Part shown: one piece after another, positions 1-10,157 of the stretch
Layout of the letters: each line of letters starts with the position of its first letter
How positions within the stretch are numbered: the first letter of the stretch is position 1
Assembly (NCBI GenBank): GCA_027924585.1
Contig: BSBM01000307.1
Coordinates: 10,128,001-10,192,000 of the forward strand
DNA: 64,000 nucleotides
From: Larix kaempferi
Taxonomy: Eukaryota > Streptophyta > Pinopsida > Pinales > Pinaceae
Direction: 5' to 3'
Translations under genes and position numbers: made by a program
The notes under the pieces: model-generated
What the model was told of the DNA's origin: nothing
Seen by the model: only the letters and a program-made list of their open reading frames with translations
The model's database searches: none

Positions 1-317
1 GTAGCTGGTGTGGTGGTGGATGCTCCACCAATGGTCCCTACAAAGAAAGGGGTGGAAGTCACGCCAGCCATGGGGCTGGTTGGTGCAGTGTAAATGGGGT
101 TTTCAGACTCTGCCTCAGAATCAGAGGTAAAATAATGGGCGTCTAGATCGGGTGACGGAGTTCTATGTCGTTGACGAGTGGAGTCAAGTGACAAGGCTCG
201 AGATCTATGATGAGTGGTATCAAGTGATGAAGATCGATGTCTATGATGGGTGGTGTCAAGGGAACCGTGCTGTGGGGGCTCACCCTGGAGGCACCGAGAA
301 TGTCTCGGGGACTCAAT
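1..317 (-). pseudogene. Element Z: N-terminal gag fragment (Tat-like)
   Basis: On the minus strand an open frame runs from about 317 to the window edge. It encodes a Ser/Arg/His-rich segment, then an acidic stretch and a Pro/Thr-rich stretch. I call it the start of gag by position: it lies at the same distance from its primer-binding site as gag does in element T (49,474), and the upstream leader shares stretches with that of T (around 370-420 versus 49,515-49,560). No ATG is visible at the expected start; an ATT in a Kozak-like ACC context near 317 may be a mutated start. The rest of gag is outside the window. The match to gag rests on position rather than on a recognised domain. Confidence 0.5.
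152..259 (-). repeat. Three tandem 36-bp units in the element Z gag fragment
   Basis: Units at 152-187, 188-223 and 224-259 are each exactly 36 bp. On the minus strand each encodes a 12-residue repeat around SLDTTHHR. The units differ at several bases but keep the frame, so they look like an in-frame expansion of a low-complexity N-terminal region. Confidence 0.75.
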
Positions 318-2066
318 GGTGATAGATGGTGTCAAATATATGGGGGTTGTGTTGAGTGAAAAACAACTCAAAAACCCTAATGCAACTGAGTGTGCAGAAG
401 GAGAGCTCAAAAAATATGGCACTCAGGCCAACAACCAACTCAAAACACTTACTGTAACAGCTATGCTACAATAAGTGGAGTATCAACAGAAATGGTTAGA
501 ATACCAACAAGCAGCAGGTTTCCTAAAAAATAAAAATAGTGGACTCGCTAGACCAAAAGGAGGTAAGGGAGCATGGAAACACCTAGCTAAATAGTATTCT
601 GAATCAACTAGACATATCCTCTGCAAGGTGATGAAATCCAAGTCAGACAATATGGATAGTAGAGCCAAGTGGCTAAAGATATCCCCCTACCGGGAGGGAC
701 ACCGGGTAGTCAATCCTAGAAGAAAGGAAACTAAGATACCCCGTTCATGACACATCCAAAAAAGTGGAATCTTTTGTTTGGTTCTATCGTCGCGGTATCC
801 CCATACGGTGGATACCCCGAGAACTGCGAAAGGTAGCCTTCGGTTACTGAATGGATTGCGGTATTTCACTCAGGCCTCCGGAACTAGTCTGGCGACTTCA
901 ACCCTCCTAGGGGAGAGGCCCTCTGATAAACTGGTTGTAACCATGCCAAAAAATACTAGGGGATTTTGGTTCCCTAATGGACAACAACTATGTCTCAAGT
1001 GTAAGCAACTGAGGAGTGTTATTTGGATGCCTATCCCCCCGATCCTACCTAACTACAAAAATTCTTATGTGTTCCCCAAGTGGGGTTAGAATGTTGGTTG
1101 TGTTAAGTAGTTTTTTAGGGCTCACTTGAATTAGGTGACAGAATGTGTGTGTGAGAGATGATGAACCCAAGTAAAAGTGCCACGGAGTGGGCAACTTTCT
1201 AACTAAAAATAACAATACAAAATTTACACTTTGAAATGCAAAATTTTCTCTTTTCAATTAAAATGCTGAAATATTTTAAAAAATATTCTGTAAATCGAAC
1301 AGAAATAATACCGCAGAAAAAAGGATGTAGGGAATTATGGCTGCATGTAGGACAGATGGTTGTGCAGGTGCAGAAAATATTGCAACAAAGTGTTGGGTTC
1401 AAAACAGGGAAAAACTACAGAAAACAGACTGCGGGTCTGTGACAAATATGAACGGTCGGACCACGGGAAACAGCGCAACAGTCGCGGACAGGTTGCGGGA
1501 TTTTGGCCAAAAGATGCAGTTAGGACCCCGGAAACAGGTTGAAAGTCGTAGGAAGGTTGCAGGAAAATGGCCCAAAGACGCAGGCGGGTTGCAGAAAAAT
1601 GGCTGAAAACCGCAAGTGGGACACTGGAAAAAGGCCAAAAGACGCAGACGGGTTGCAGAAAAATGGTTGAAAGATGCCAGCGGGTTGCAGAAAATTGGCT
1701 GAAAGCCGCAGACGGGACGCGGGAAAAAGGCCGAAAGATGTCGGCGGGTTGCAAAGAAATGGCTGAAAGCCACAGGCGGGACACGGGAAAAAGGGTTAAC
1801 AGTCGCTGTCAGACCGCACGAAACAAGCTAATAGCCACGGTCAAATCACAAGTAACAGACTGGAAACCGTCGATAGGTTTCCGGAATCAGTCTGAGAGCC
1901 ACGGTCGGATCGCAGGTAAATGCCTAAAAGACGCGGTCGGAACGCAACTGTGGGAGGTAAAAAACGCGGTTTATGGCAGCCGAAAGGAAAAAACAAAAAA
2001 ATATTGCAGAAAATTAACAACGTTTAAAACTGTAAAACTATAACCAGAAATTCAAAAGAAACACAA
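318..2066 (-). other. Element Z 5' leader, between gag and primer-binding site
   Basis: Noncoding leader of a minus-strand Tat-like element, about 1.75 kb, close to the 1.74-kb leader of element T. Shared stretches with T include the segment around 660-720 (compare 49,800-49,850) and around 1,025-1,090 (compare 50,150-50,215). ORFs on both strands at 1,335-2,043 come from tandem repeats and have no recognisable domain. Confidence 0.6.
1480..1800. repeat. 32/64-bp GC-rich tandem repeats in the Z leader
   Basis: The anchor CGGGTTGC recurs at 1,585, 1,649, 1,681 and 1,745, giving spacings of 64, 32 and 64 bp. Degenerate copies lie upstream near 1,489 and 1,555. The repeat therefore has a 32-bp base and partly a 64-bp dimer. 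It sits in the part of the leader where elements T and Y carry their own GC-rich motif clusters. Confidence 0.7.
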
Positions 2067-2078
2067 GCGGAGTCACCA
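2067..2078 (-). other. Primer-binding site of element Z
   Basis: The minus strand reads TGGTGACTCCGC, four bases inside the LTR end. Element T has TGGCGACTCCGC with the same four-base spacing at 51,213-51,224. I do not assign the tRNA with certainty. Confidence 0.7.
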
Positions 2079-2082
2079 AAAC

Positions 2083-3070
2083 TGTAGCTAGGGTTTTCAC
2101 CCCAGCTTATGCAAATGAGCACCTACTAAGGAGAAAGGACTCCTTAGTAGCAGTTCAATAAACAGTAAATAAAAACAGTACAGTAAAATGGTAATTATTC
2201 TAAACATGTGCATAAAACAAAAAAGACAAGATAATAACAAGGGTTTTTATATTTATTATACCTCCAATGTGAAGGTTTGGTGGAGCTCTTGCAGCAGTCC
2301 AGGAGGGTTGCTTCCAAGCTTCCAACTTTGCTCCTTTCTCTTTCTCCAAAGGGTGGAAATGGGCCAAAGGGGCACTCAAGGGTGAAAGTAGCTCGAGGGT
2401 GAGCTAGGGTTTCAAGAGTGATTTTGGCAGAGTAAGGGTGTATTTGACTGTGGATATGAAATGAGGGGCCTCCATCACCTATTTATAGGTTTTTAGTGGT
2501 GGAGTGCTGGCCCATGGTTTTGGGAACCATATGGTTTAGGTCAGCTATATAGGGTTTTTTCCTCCTTTTTCCCTCTTTTTCCTCTTTTTTGTATTTTTTT
2601 ATTCCCTTTTTAGATGGTTTTTGCTATTTTGGAGGAATTTTGGATTATTTTGGGGGGAAAAGGGGTTTTTTGGCCTTTTGGAGGCTTTTTTAATGGTTTT
2701 GTGGCCTTTTGGAGGCTTTTTGGTGGGATTTTGTGGTTCTGGAGGCGAATGTGGTAGGAAATATTGACAAATGAGTCGTGTAATGGGGTAGATGAGGTAG
2801 TGAGCACTTTTCTAGATCACCCTTGAGCTACTTTCACCCTTGAGTGCCCCTTTGGCCCATTTCCACCCTTTGGAGAAAGAGAAAGGAGCAAAGCTGGAAG
2901 CTTGGAAGCAACCCTCCTGGACTGCTGCAAGAGCTCCACCAAACCTTCACATTGGAGGTATAATCAATATAAAAACCCTTGTTATTATCTTGTCTTTTCT
3001 GTTTTATGCACATGTTTAGAATAATTACCATTTTACTGTATTATTTTTATTTACTGTTTATCCTCCAACA
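2083..3070 (-). mobile_element. 5' LTR of element Z (Tat-like)
   Basis: On the minus strand the segment starts TGTTGGAGG at 3,070 and ends GCTACA at 2,083, four bases before the primer-binding site. Length is 988 bp, close to the 982-bp LTRs of T. The inner boundary is well supported by the PBS. The outer boundary at 3,070 is inferred from the TG...CA rule and the end of similarity between the inverted repeat arms. The partner LTR and target duplication lie outside the window. Unlike the T and Y LTRs, it holds no GC-palindrome cluster; instead it has T/G-rich repeats around GGCCTTTTGGAGGCTTTTT at 2,640-2,760. Confidence 0.65.
2158..3061. repeat. Long inverted repeat inside the Z LTR (two 250-bp arms)
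   Basis: Arm 2,158-2,407 is the reverse complement of arm 2,812-3,061, with about seven mismatches (~97% identity) and a 404-bp loop. The two arms encode almost the same 65-codon open frame on opposite strands, simply because they are copies. A transcript across the LTR could fold into a long hairpin. The structure could be internal to the LTR or a fold-back/MITE-like insertion; no separate target duplication is visible. Confidence 0.85.
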
Positions 3071-3567
3071 TTTAGAGTGGGGTTTTACACTTCTGTAACT
3101 ACGCCCGTGTTACGTTGATCCATTCTTACCCTCAAAATAACCTTCGGATTAATGGGATATTCGGGTGATAAGTTTAAGATCCTGCGGGACCTTCTCCAGG
3201 GAAAATCCACCAAACCGTCAGGAAAATCAGCCAGGATCGCTGAAACAGCGTTTCTCCTAAAGATATGCGAAAAGAAAAGCAGTCCAGAAAAACCTACTCA
3301 AACTAAGGCAACAAGCAGACTTATGTGACAAAGTGGATTCAAAAGTCTGGAACCTCATGGGATTATCAAGGCATCACAAACGATGATATATTGCAGGGTC
3401 CAACAATATGACGCGACAAGGAGGATTGGGACCGTACCCTTGCCTGCATACCCGATTACCTGGACAGTATGTGCGTGCTAATCTCCCCGAGTGTTGTTCT
3501 CAGTGTATTGCTTTTCCAAGATGACTAAATGGTTAACTCAGTTGGTTTCAGGAATCCTAATGGTGTC
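3071..3567 (-). other. Part of the element Y leader, left of the CM insertion
   Basis: No coding region is seen. The segment continues across the CM insertion into 10,771: target duplication GTGTC at 3,563-3,567 and 10,766-10,770. It is probably the gag-proximal leader of Y, cut on the left by element Z. Confidence 0.45.
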
Positions 3568-4175
3568 TGTTAAATTTTTAGTATTAAATCACAATACTAT
3601 AGGATCTTTGCTGAGAGAATAACATCTACAGTATATCAATGCATGACAATCATAATATGACAAGCATCACAAGCATCACAAGAATCAAAAGCATAGAGAC
3701 AAGAGACACAGAGTTTCCGTGGGGAAAACCCTAAGGTGAAAAACCCCACAACTTCCTCAGAGATAGAGAGAGCAATGGCTCAACCAAAATACAACCAAAT
3801 AACACTGAGATAGTCTCCTAGCAGATGATCCTCCTCCTCCTCACTAGTGCGCTACTTTTCAGAGAGAGAGATAGATACTTTTCCGAGTGAGTAAAATAGA
3901 GATCTCCTATCTCTATTTATACTCACCTTTTTGCCCAGTGACTTACTGGGGCCGACTTGTCTACTTAGATACACCCACATTATATTATATATTAATCAGG
4001 GCCGACCCCATAAGGTGGTCTAATAACCCATCGGCAAGTACACACACTTGCGACACTTGTCAATCCACATGACGACACTTCCTTATAGAGGAATAACACA
4101 TCTCTTATAAGGGTACAATAAATATATATATAATATACAGATGAAATACATTCCGAAGTTACATATACATCAACA
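3568..4175 (-). repeat. 3' LTR of CM
   Basis: 608 bp. In element orientation it runs TGTTGATG...TTTAACA. One difference from the 5' LTR (G at about 3,851 versus A at 10,441). The TATA-like ACTATAAATAG-type segment lies near 3,905-3,925 (element strand: GTATAAATAGAGA). Confidence 0.95.
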
Positions 4176-4186
4176 CTCCCTCTTAA
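4176..4186 (-). other. Polypurine tract of CM
   Basis: The minus strand reads TTAAGAGGGAG directly before the 3' LTR. The same tract precedes the 3' LTR of the plus-strand Copia (27,711-27,721). Confidence 0.85.
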
Positions 4187-4440
4187 CTAGGAAGGTATTT
4201 CTCGACACAGATCTGCTAGACAAGTCTTCTTCTCTGGATCATCGTCATCGATGCATCGTCATCGTCATCGTCACTGCTGCTGCTATCTCGTCCAATCTCT
4301 GTCTCTACTCGTCATAGGAAGTTCTACAGAGCCAGTCCTTTTTCATACTGGATGTAGGCCCACCACCTGCAGGTCTTCGTCATCACTGGCCATACTGTGG
4401 AATCCTCAGGACTTATTACGTGCGTCACAAAACCTTGAAA

Positions 4441-4935
4441 GAGCATCCCAGGATGTTACGGGTACACAACTCCAACCTGTAGGATCTCCCAGGGCGCTAT
4501 TACATGTGACCCCACCACAAAACCTCGAAAGAGCATCTCAGGATGTTACGGGTACACAACTCCGACCTGAAATCTCCCAGGGCACAAATTACATGTGATC
4601 CACCACAAAACCTAGCAAGAGCATCTCAGGATGTTACGGGTACACAACTCCGACCTGAAATCTCCCAGGGCACAAATTACATGTGGTCATGGAAAAACCT
4701 CGCAAGAGCATCTCAGGATGTTACGGGTACACAACTCCGACCTGAAATCTCCCAGGGCCCAAATTACATGCCATAGGACAAAACCTCGCAAGAGCATCTC
4801 AGGATGTCACGGGTACACAACTCCGACCTGAGATCTCCCAGGGCGCTATTACATGTCCTCCCAGAGCAATGTCTCGAAAGAGCATCCCAGGCTGTTACGG
4901 GTACACAACTCCGACCTATAGGATCTCCCAGACAT
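4441..4935. repeat. ~88-bp tandem repeat, 5-6 units, 3' region of CM
   Basis: The anchor GAGCATC recurs at 4,441, 4,531, 4,619, 4,706, 4,792 and 4,880 (spacings 86-90 bp). Every unit holds CGGGTACACAACTCC. The plus-strand Copia carries the same family in short (56-60 bp) and long (90 bp) forms at 26,872-27,370. Open frames across the units are by-products of the repeat. Confidence 0.9.
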
Positions 4936-5011
4936 GCTCATCTGCACAACCTGATCCACGGCCATAGAGTATCAACCTGATACTCACCATACATCATCCT
5001 GATGTACTCAT

Positions 5012-5446
5012 GATCGTCCTGATCATCATCACTGCAACATCCTGCCGCATGTCATCTGGAGCAACATCCTAAAGCTCATCATCCATGATCATCCTGATCA
5101 TCACTGCAACATCCTGTTGCATGTCATCTGGAGCAACATCCTGATGCTCATCATCCATGATCATCCTGATCATCACTGCAACATCCTGCTGCATGTCATC
5201 TGGAGCAACATCCTGAAGCTCGTCATCTATGATCATCCTGATCATCACTGCAACATCCTGCTGCATGTCATCTGGAGCAACATCCTGAAGCTCATCATCT
5301 ATGATCATCCTGATCATCACTACAACATCCTGCTGCATGTCATCTGGAGCAACATCCTGAAGCTCGTCATCTATGATCATCCTGATCATTACTGCAACAT
5401 CCTGTTGCATGTCATCATACCTGATCCACCTGATCATCAATGCATC
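5012..5446. repeat. 72-bp tandem repeat, about six units, 3' region of CM
   Basis: Unit starts at 5,087, 5,159, 5,231, 5,303 and 5,375 are exactly 72 bp apart; a degenerate first unit begins near 5,012. Because 72 is a multiple of three, both strands stay open (minus-strand frame 5,069-5,488). The related plus-strand Copia has about one unit at 26,715-26,800, so this block expanded in the CM lineage. Confidence 0.9.
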
Positions 5447-5479
5447 TACCTGATGCATACCAAGTATCTTCTTGATACA

Positions 5480-5720
5480 TATCATCATACATGATCCTCC
5501 TGATCATCAATGTATCCACCTGATACAAATACATATCACCATACATGATCCACCTGATCATACAATGTATCCACCTGATACATATACAGATACATGGTCC
5601 AAGCATCCAACATGATGCATATACAAAATACATACACATGATCCAACTGATCATATCCAGCATCAACATGATGCATACATACATACATAAAAATGATCCA
5701 ATCTGATCATATCCAAGCAG
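5480..5720. repeat. Degenerate GATCA/TGATC-rich repeats, 3' region of CM
   Basis: Irregular short repeats combining TGATC-rich and CATGATGCATA-like segments. They match, on the opposite strand, the ~50-bp repeats at 26,255-26,480 of the plus-strand Copia. No coding content is seen. Confidence 0.6.
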
Positions 5721-5825
5721 AACCCAGAACATCATCCTGATGCTCATCATCCAGCGCTTACATCCACAGCCATGTGAAGGATCCTCCTTCCAACATGCTT
5801 GGAATGGCTTCAACAGATGTGTCCA

Positions 5826-7008
5826 TCACTTCTTCCTCAAAGTGTCCTCGATCTGAAGAACGCCAAGCCTCTCTCTGAAGTACTCGAACTTCACCCTTGC
5901 TAGTGGCTTCGTCAGCACATCTTCAATCTGCTCGTCCGTCGTAACATACAGGAGCTTCACAGCTCCTCTCTGCACCATATCCCTGATATAGTGATATTTG
6001 ATCTCTATGTGTTTCGACCTGTCATGAAACACTGGGTTCTCGGACAGCTTCACACAACTCTGGTTATCACAGAAGATACCAGTAGCCTCCAACGGGAGAT
6101 CAAATAACTCAGACAGTAGCTTCCGTAGCCATACTGCCTCACAACTAGCTGAATAGGCTGCAACATACTCTGCCTCAGCTGTACTCAGTGCTACACAGGA
6201 TTGCTTCCTGCTAAACCAAGAGATCACACCTGATCCCATACTGAAGTAACACCCAGATGTGCTCTTCCTATCTGCAGCACTGCCAACCTAATCTGAATTA
6301 ACATAACCCTGTAGGTTAAACTTTTGATCCGCCTCATACTTGAGTCCATAATCCACTATACCCTTCAGGTACCTCAGAACATGCTTTACAGCAACCAGGT
6401 GAACACTCCTCGGATCCGTCAAGAACTGGCTCAATGTGTTCACAACAAAGCAAATGTCTGGTCTCGTGTTCGTCAGGTACATCAAGGACCCAATCATCTG
6501 ACGATACAAAGAGACATCAACCGGCTCAGATGAAGCATCACATAGAAGCTTTAGATTTGATGCCATAGGTGTGGCCATGGCCTTGCAATCCATCATCCCG
6601 AACCTCTTCAGGATCTCTACTGCATACTTCCCTTGTCCAAGGAAGATTCCTTCTGCACTCTGCCACACCTCCATGCCAAAAACAAATAGTGCATCATCCC
6701 CAAGTTCTTCATCTCGAACTCGGTAGTAAGCTTCCACTGCGTGTCAGCAATCAATCTATCTTCACCATACCAAGTTCTGCACATATATGATTTCCTATCA
6801 TGTGTCTCAGAACCAAGTGGTTGCTTCTTCTTCAACTACACCATTCAAGAAAGCTGTCTTGAATCCATCTGGTGTATCTTCTATTTCATCACTTTTATAT
6901 TTCTCTATGCTGCCATCTGCAACATGCTTGATCTGAAAGTTCTATTTGGAAGTCACAACAAACTTCCCTTTAGCTCTTGGGATCGCATCCCAAACATCAT
7001 TCTTCATG
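5826..7008 (-). pseudogene. CM: damaged RT and RNase H
   Basis: On the minus strand, 7,008 to 5,826 encodes the C-terminal half of a copia polyprotein. RNase H is well kept: the TAEAEY and CDNQSC motifs are visible, and the protein ends shortly after the LTKPLARV segment. One in-frame TAG lies at 6,288-6,290. The RT is broken. Compared with 24,680-25,400 it lacks several blocks: after the ADGS...EKY segment, around the LKKALYGL helix, and the block containing YVDD. There is also a small insertion near 6,685 that changes frame. No active RT can come from this. The deletions are internal, so the copy could spread only with outside help. Confidence 0.85.
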
Positions 7009-8275
7009 ATCGACGGATCATGGCATTCCATTTCTTCATCCCAGATCCTGGGAACTTCAATATCTTCAATAGATATCTTTGTTGCTGGAACAAATGTTGT
7101 AGTCCTTTTTGTAGGTGAAGATATACGGTCTTTCCTACAAAATAGGTTAAATTGCATGATTAGAAACATCTCATAATTTTCAGAACAAATTCTTACACAT
7201 GAAGAAATATGTCATACAGTCATGCAATTATCTTAGCCAATGCTTCAATACAACATTTATCCATATCCCGTAACTTTCTAGATGCCTTCCAATCTCTACC
7301 AGAACATTGTTAAGAGTGTGCACAACTCCCAACATGTCAGCAAAGAGGTTTCATTCTAGATAAGTAGCAATGGAATGTTGTACAGTGCCATAGGCCACTT
7401 ACCCAACACATGCATATTAGTAGTATACTGTTCATTAATTCAATCATTCTAATATGCACAATACATATCCTAAGTCTAGGAACATGAGCATATACATCAT
7501 TGAACAATTTTATTTAAGCAAACAAATATGCAAGAAAATTAAAATGCTTATCTTTGTTTGTTTGTTGGGTGGACTCCCTCTGAGTCTTTTCTTCCTTGCA
7601 GGGGCTGCTGGAGTCCTTCTATACCTTCTTGTTGTGGAATGTAGAGAGATGGACAACTCCCTCTGAATATCTGTACCCTTGCAGAAACCACTGGAGTGTG
7701 CTCCCTCTTGATCTTTGCTTCCTGGATTACCTGTTCTTGAACTCATATTCATCCTTGGTCCCTATGCATGGTTATTAGTATCATGATTGTGTTATCCTTG
7801 TGATCTCATACAAAATCATACATTCATTAAAACACAATAATCTCAAGTATGTATAGTCATGATTATTTCAAACAGAAATAATAAGCATTAGCATTCAAGG
7901 TTTATATAGGACTCTTATGGTTAGTCATATCATAAGAAACATAACATGTCTAAACCTGTAATTACTCAAACCTATGACTCTTCTGGTTAGTCATATTATT
8001 AATTAAGGTAAGACACATAATATGCATATGCCCATGATTATTCAAACTTATGACTTTATGAACAATCATCATCAATCATGCCATGCATACTTATATGATA
8101 GATCCTATGATATAAGAAACACATACCTGGTCACCATATTTGCTAGTTATGTCTAGCAATGTGTTCTTGTTCTCTTCAATGACCTGCATAACTTATTAGT
8201 TAACTTTTGCAAAAACAAATTATACATACCTCTATGTGATCCATGACTATGGATGAATCTTTGTATTTATGTCAC
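7009..8275 (-). pseudogene. CM: captured segment with exon/intron-like structure, probable host gene fragment
   Basis: This 1.27 kb replaces the copia integrase and RT start and matches no retroelement protein I know. On the minus strand four exon-like blocks alternate with AT-rich spacers. Block a (8,275-8,230) ends at a GTATGT donor. Block b (8,183-8,127) is 57 bp between GCAG and GTATGT and encodes 19 residues starting VIEENKN. Block c (7,761-7,552) is 210 bp after an AG and ends AAAG|ATAAGC, as if a GTAAGC donor had lost its G; it encodes a basic Ser/Arg-rich stretch with TPAAPARKKR. Block d (7,134-7,009) follows TTTTGTAG and reads in an open frame into copia RT. Blocks a to c are phase-compatible. 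I do not recognise the gene. An unknown nested transposon is possible but no terminal repeats or target duplication are seen. Confidence 0.55.
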
Positions 8276-9631
8276 CATGGCATGTTCAGGTTGTCCCTTC
8301 AAATTGTACAAACCTCCCTCTTGCTTTCCAATCACTACTGCATCATCTATGGTCTTTCCCTTTGGCCACATTAGGACTTGGCCATCCACAAATGCAACCC
8401 TCATACCTTTTGCATCCAATGCAAAGATGGAGAGTAAGTTCTTCTTGAGCCCAGGTACATAAAGTACTTCTTTCATCTTCAATGATTTTCCAAAATCTAG
8501 GTTGTAGGAGGCTTCACCACTTCCTTTGATTGGGTATTGATAATCATCCCCAAGTTTCACCTTATGGGGTGATTCATGTTCAGAAAGGTTCACAAATGAT
8601 TCCTTGAACCCAGTCATGTGTTTGGAAGCCCCACTATCAATCAACCAATCATTACATCCATGGGAGATGGTACCTGTAAGAGCGGAAATTAGAACATATT
8701 CTTCTTCACTTGATGAGTCATCATCACTACTACTTTCTGCCCTAGCCTTCTTCTTTGGAGGTTCATCATCTTCGGCAGCATGAGCATGAAACCTTCTTTT
8801 GCTGCCTTTCTTCTTCTTACTGGAGTTGTTCTTATTATCCCTTTTGTTCTTGGGACAATCTGAAGCAAAGTGACCCTTCTCATTGCATGTGAAGCATCTT
8901 AGGTCCTTCTTACTCTTTTGATGGAATCTTTTGGGGTGAGGGTGATCCTTCTTGGTTTTGCTTCTCTTGGTGTGAGCTGCAAGAGCTTGATCTTCTCCTC
9001 CCATCTTTTCCTCACGAGCTATGAGTCTAGCTTCTTCTTGAGAGCATTCTTCCCTCAATCTGTTGAAGGAGATCAATTTCTTCCTTGCACAAATTCCTTG
9101 AATAAAGGAATCCCATGACCTGGGTAGGCCATTTAGAGTGGTCATCACCACTTCACCATTCTCCACCATTTCATCTACTGCTTCTAATTGTTCCTTGATC
9201 TGGGAGACCCTTGAAAAGTAAGATTGAATGGTTTCTCCATTCTGAAACTTCACTGCTTTCAATTGGTTCCGCAGGGTCATCTTCCGATTTATGTTCTTTC
9301 CTTCAAATAGCTTGGTCAAGGATTCAAACATCTCCTTGGGTGTCTTGAGAGAAGACACATGGGGTATGAGATGGTCTTTGATAGAATCAACAATGATTCT
9401 CTTTTCCTTGACCAAGTTCTTCTTGTGCAATACCTTGGCCTCTTCATCCTCTGGGATAGGGATGTCTTCTTTCACATATGAGTCCAACTCATTCTCTTCC
9501 AGGATTAGCCCAATCCTATACTTCCAGGCTCGGAAGTTATCAGCCCCTTCAAGCTTATCCTCAAGCTTGGTGTGAAGAGACATCTTTAAGAGTACTTCAA
9601 ATGGAAATAGAAAAGATTTAGAACTTACCAC
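8267..9631 (-). CDS. gag: CM: gag with protease core (Ty1/copia)
   Basis: An uninterrupted 454-codon frame. The second Met at 9,583 (MSLHTKLED) is the likelier start because its surroundings are conserved in the plus-strand Copia at 22,099. The N-terminal two thirds is a copia-type (UBN2-like) gag that would form the particle and bind element RNA. A CCHC zinc knuckle, CFTCNEKGHFASDC, lies near 8,850-8,897. A Lys/Asp/Glu-rich linker follows, then the aspartic protease motif DSGASKHM near 8,620-8,650. The normal polyprotein would continue into integrase; here the frame leaves copia sequence just after the shared HAM codons and stops three codons into the captured segment. This gag is open while that of the plus-strand copy has a stop, fitting its youth. 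Confidence 0.9.
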   Translation of the reverse strand: MVSSKSFLFPFEVLLKMSLHTKLEDKLEGADNFRAWKYRIGLILEENELDSYVKEDIPIPEDEEAKVLHKKNLVKEKRIIVDSIKDHLIPHVSSLKTPKEMFESLTKLFEGKNINRKMTLRNQLKAVKFQNGETIQSYFSRVSQIKEQLEAVDEMVENGEVVMTTLNGLPRSWDSFIQGICARKKLISFNRLREECSQEEARLIAREEKMGGEDQALAAHTKRSKTKKDHPHPKRFHQKSKKDLRCFTCNEKGHFASDCPKNKRDNKNNSSKKKKGSKRRFHAHAAEDDEPPKKKARAESSSDDDSSSEEEYVLISALTGTISHGCNDWLIDSGASKHMTGFKESFVNLSEHESPHKVKLGDDYQYPIKGSGEASYNLDFGKSLKMKEVLYVPGLKKNLLSIFALDAKGMRVAFVDGQVLMWPKGKTIDDAVVIGKQEGGLYNLKGQPEHAMVT

Positions 9632-10145
9632 TTGAAGTGCTGAAAACTGGATCTGGTCCCGGATTAGGGTTTGTCAGAGAAATCCTAAAAATTCAAAATG
9701 TGAATTTCAAAATTCCGAAAGGATAGAAAGATGCGCCTTGGAGAGCTGATCAGCCTAGTATATTCAGAATTTGAGATCAGCAAAGTCTTGCCCTTCAGAA
9801 TTGCCTTTTTGTCCTCCCGGGTTCACTGGGGAGAGCCCTGAATTAGGGTTTGAGTTTCCCGGAGATCTACCCAGCCAAAAATCTTGATCCAAAGCTCTAA
9901 CCTTCGATTTTTGCAAGGAGCTTCCAGCTGTGCCTTCAGTTTCCAGAAATTCCTATTTTTGTGGAAACCCTAATTTTTAGGGCCAAATCTGAAAATGCTC
10001 GGAACTGAATTCTGATTGGACAGATAGATGCGCCTTGATGAGTAGATCCAATCTACTATACTGAATTTCAAAAATCTGTGGAGAGAAACCCAATAAACAA
10101 GGAATACAAGCTTCCGTCACTGCAAAATGTCTTCTTCTCAGTTAA
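9632..10145 (-). other. CM 5' leader
   Basis: About 510 bp between primer-binding site and gag, matching 21,537-22,050 of the plus-strand Copia. No coding potential is seen. Confidence 0.8.
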
Positions 10146-10157
10146 GCTCTGATACCA
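10146..10157 (-). other. Primer-binding site of CM
   Basis: The minus strand reads TGGTATCAGAGC directly next to the 5' LTR, the usual plant initiator-Met tRNA primer site. Confidence 0.95.

Noticed and set aside
1335-2043. Overlapping 124-158-codon frames on both strands in the Z leader
   Set aside because: They track the 32/64-bp repeats and sit between PBS and gag; no protein family resembles them.
2188-3031. Two matching 65-codon frames as a gene pair
   Set aside because: They are the two arms of one inverted repeat.
4441-4935. Regularly spaced repeats resembling a CRISPR array
   Set aside because: Units are directly adjacent, 86-90 bp, with no unique spacers, in a plant retrotransposon.
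5069-5494. Open frames on both strands across the 72-bp repeats
   Set aside because: The period is a multiple of three, so any stop-free unit stays open on both strands; low complexity, no start context.
7510-7761. Captured block c as part of a chromosome-cohesion or kinetochore protein
   Set aside because: The basic Ser/Arg-rich composition gave a vague resemblance only; no diagnostic motif, so the gene is left unnamed.
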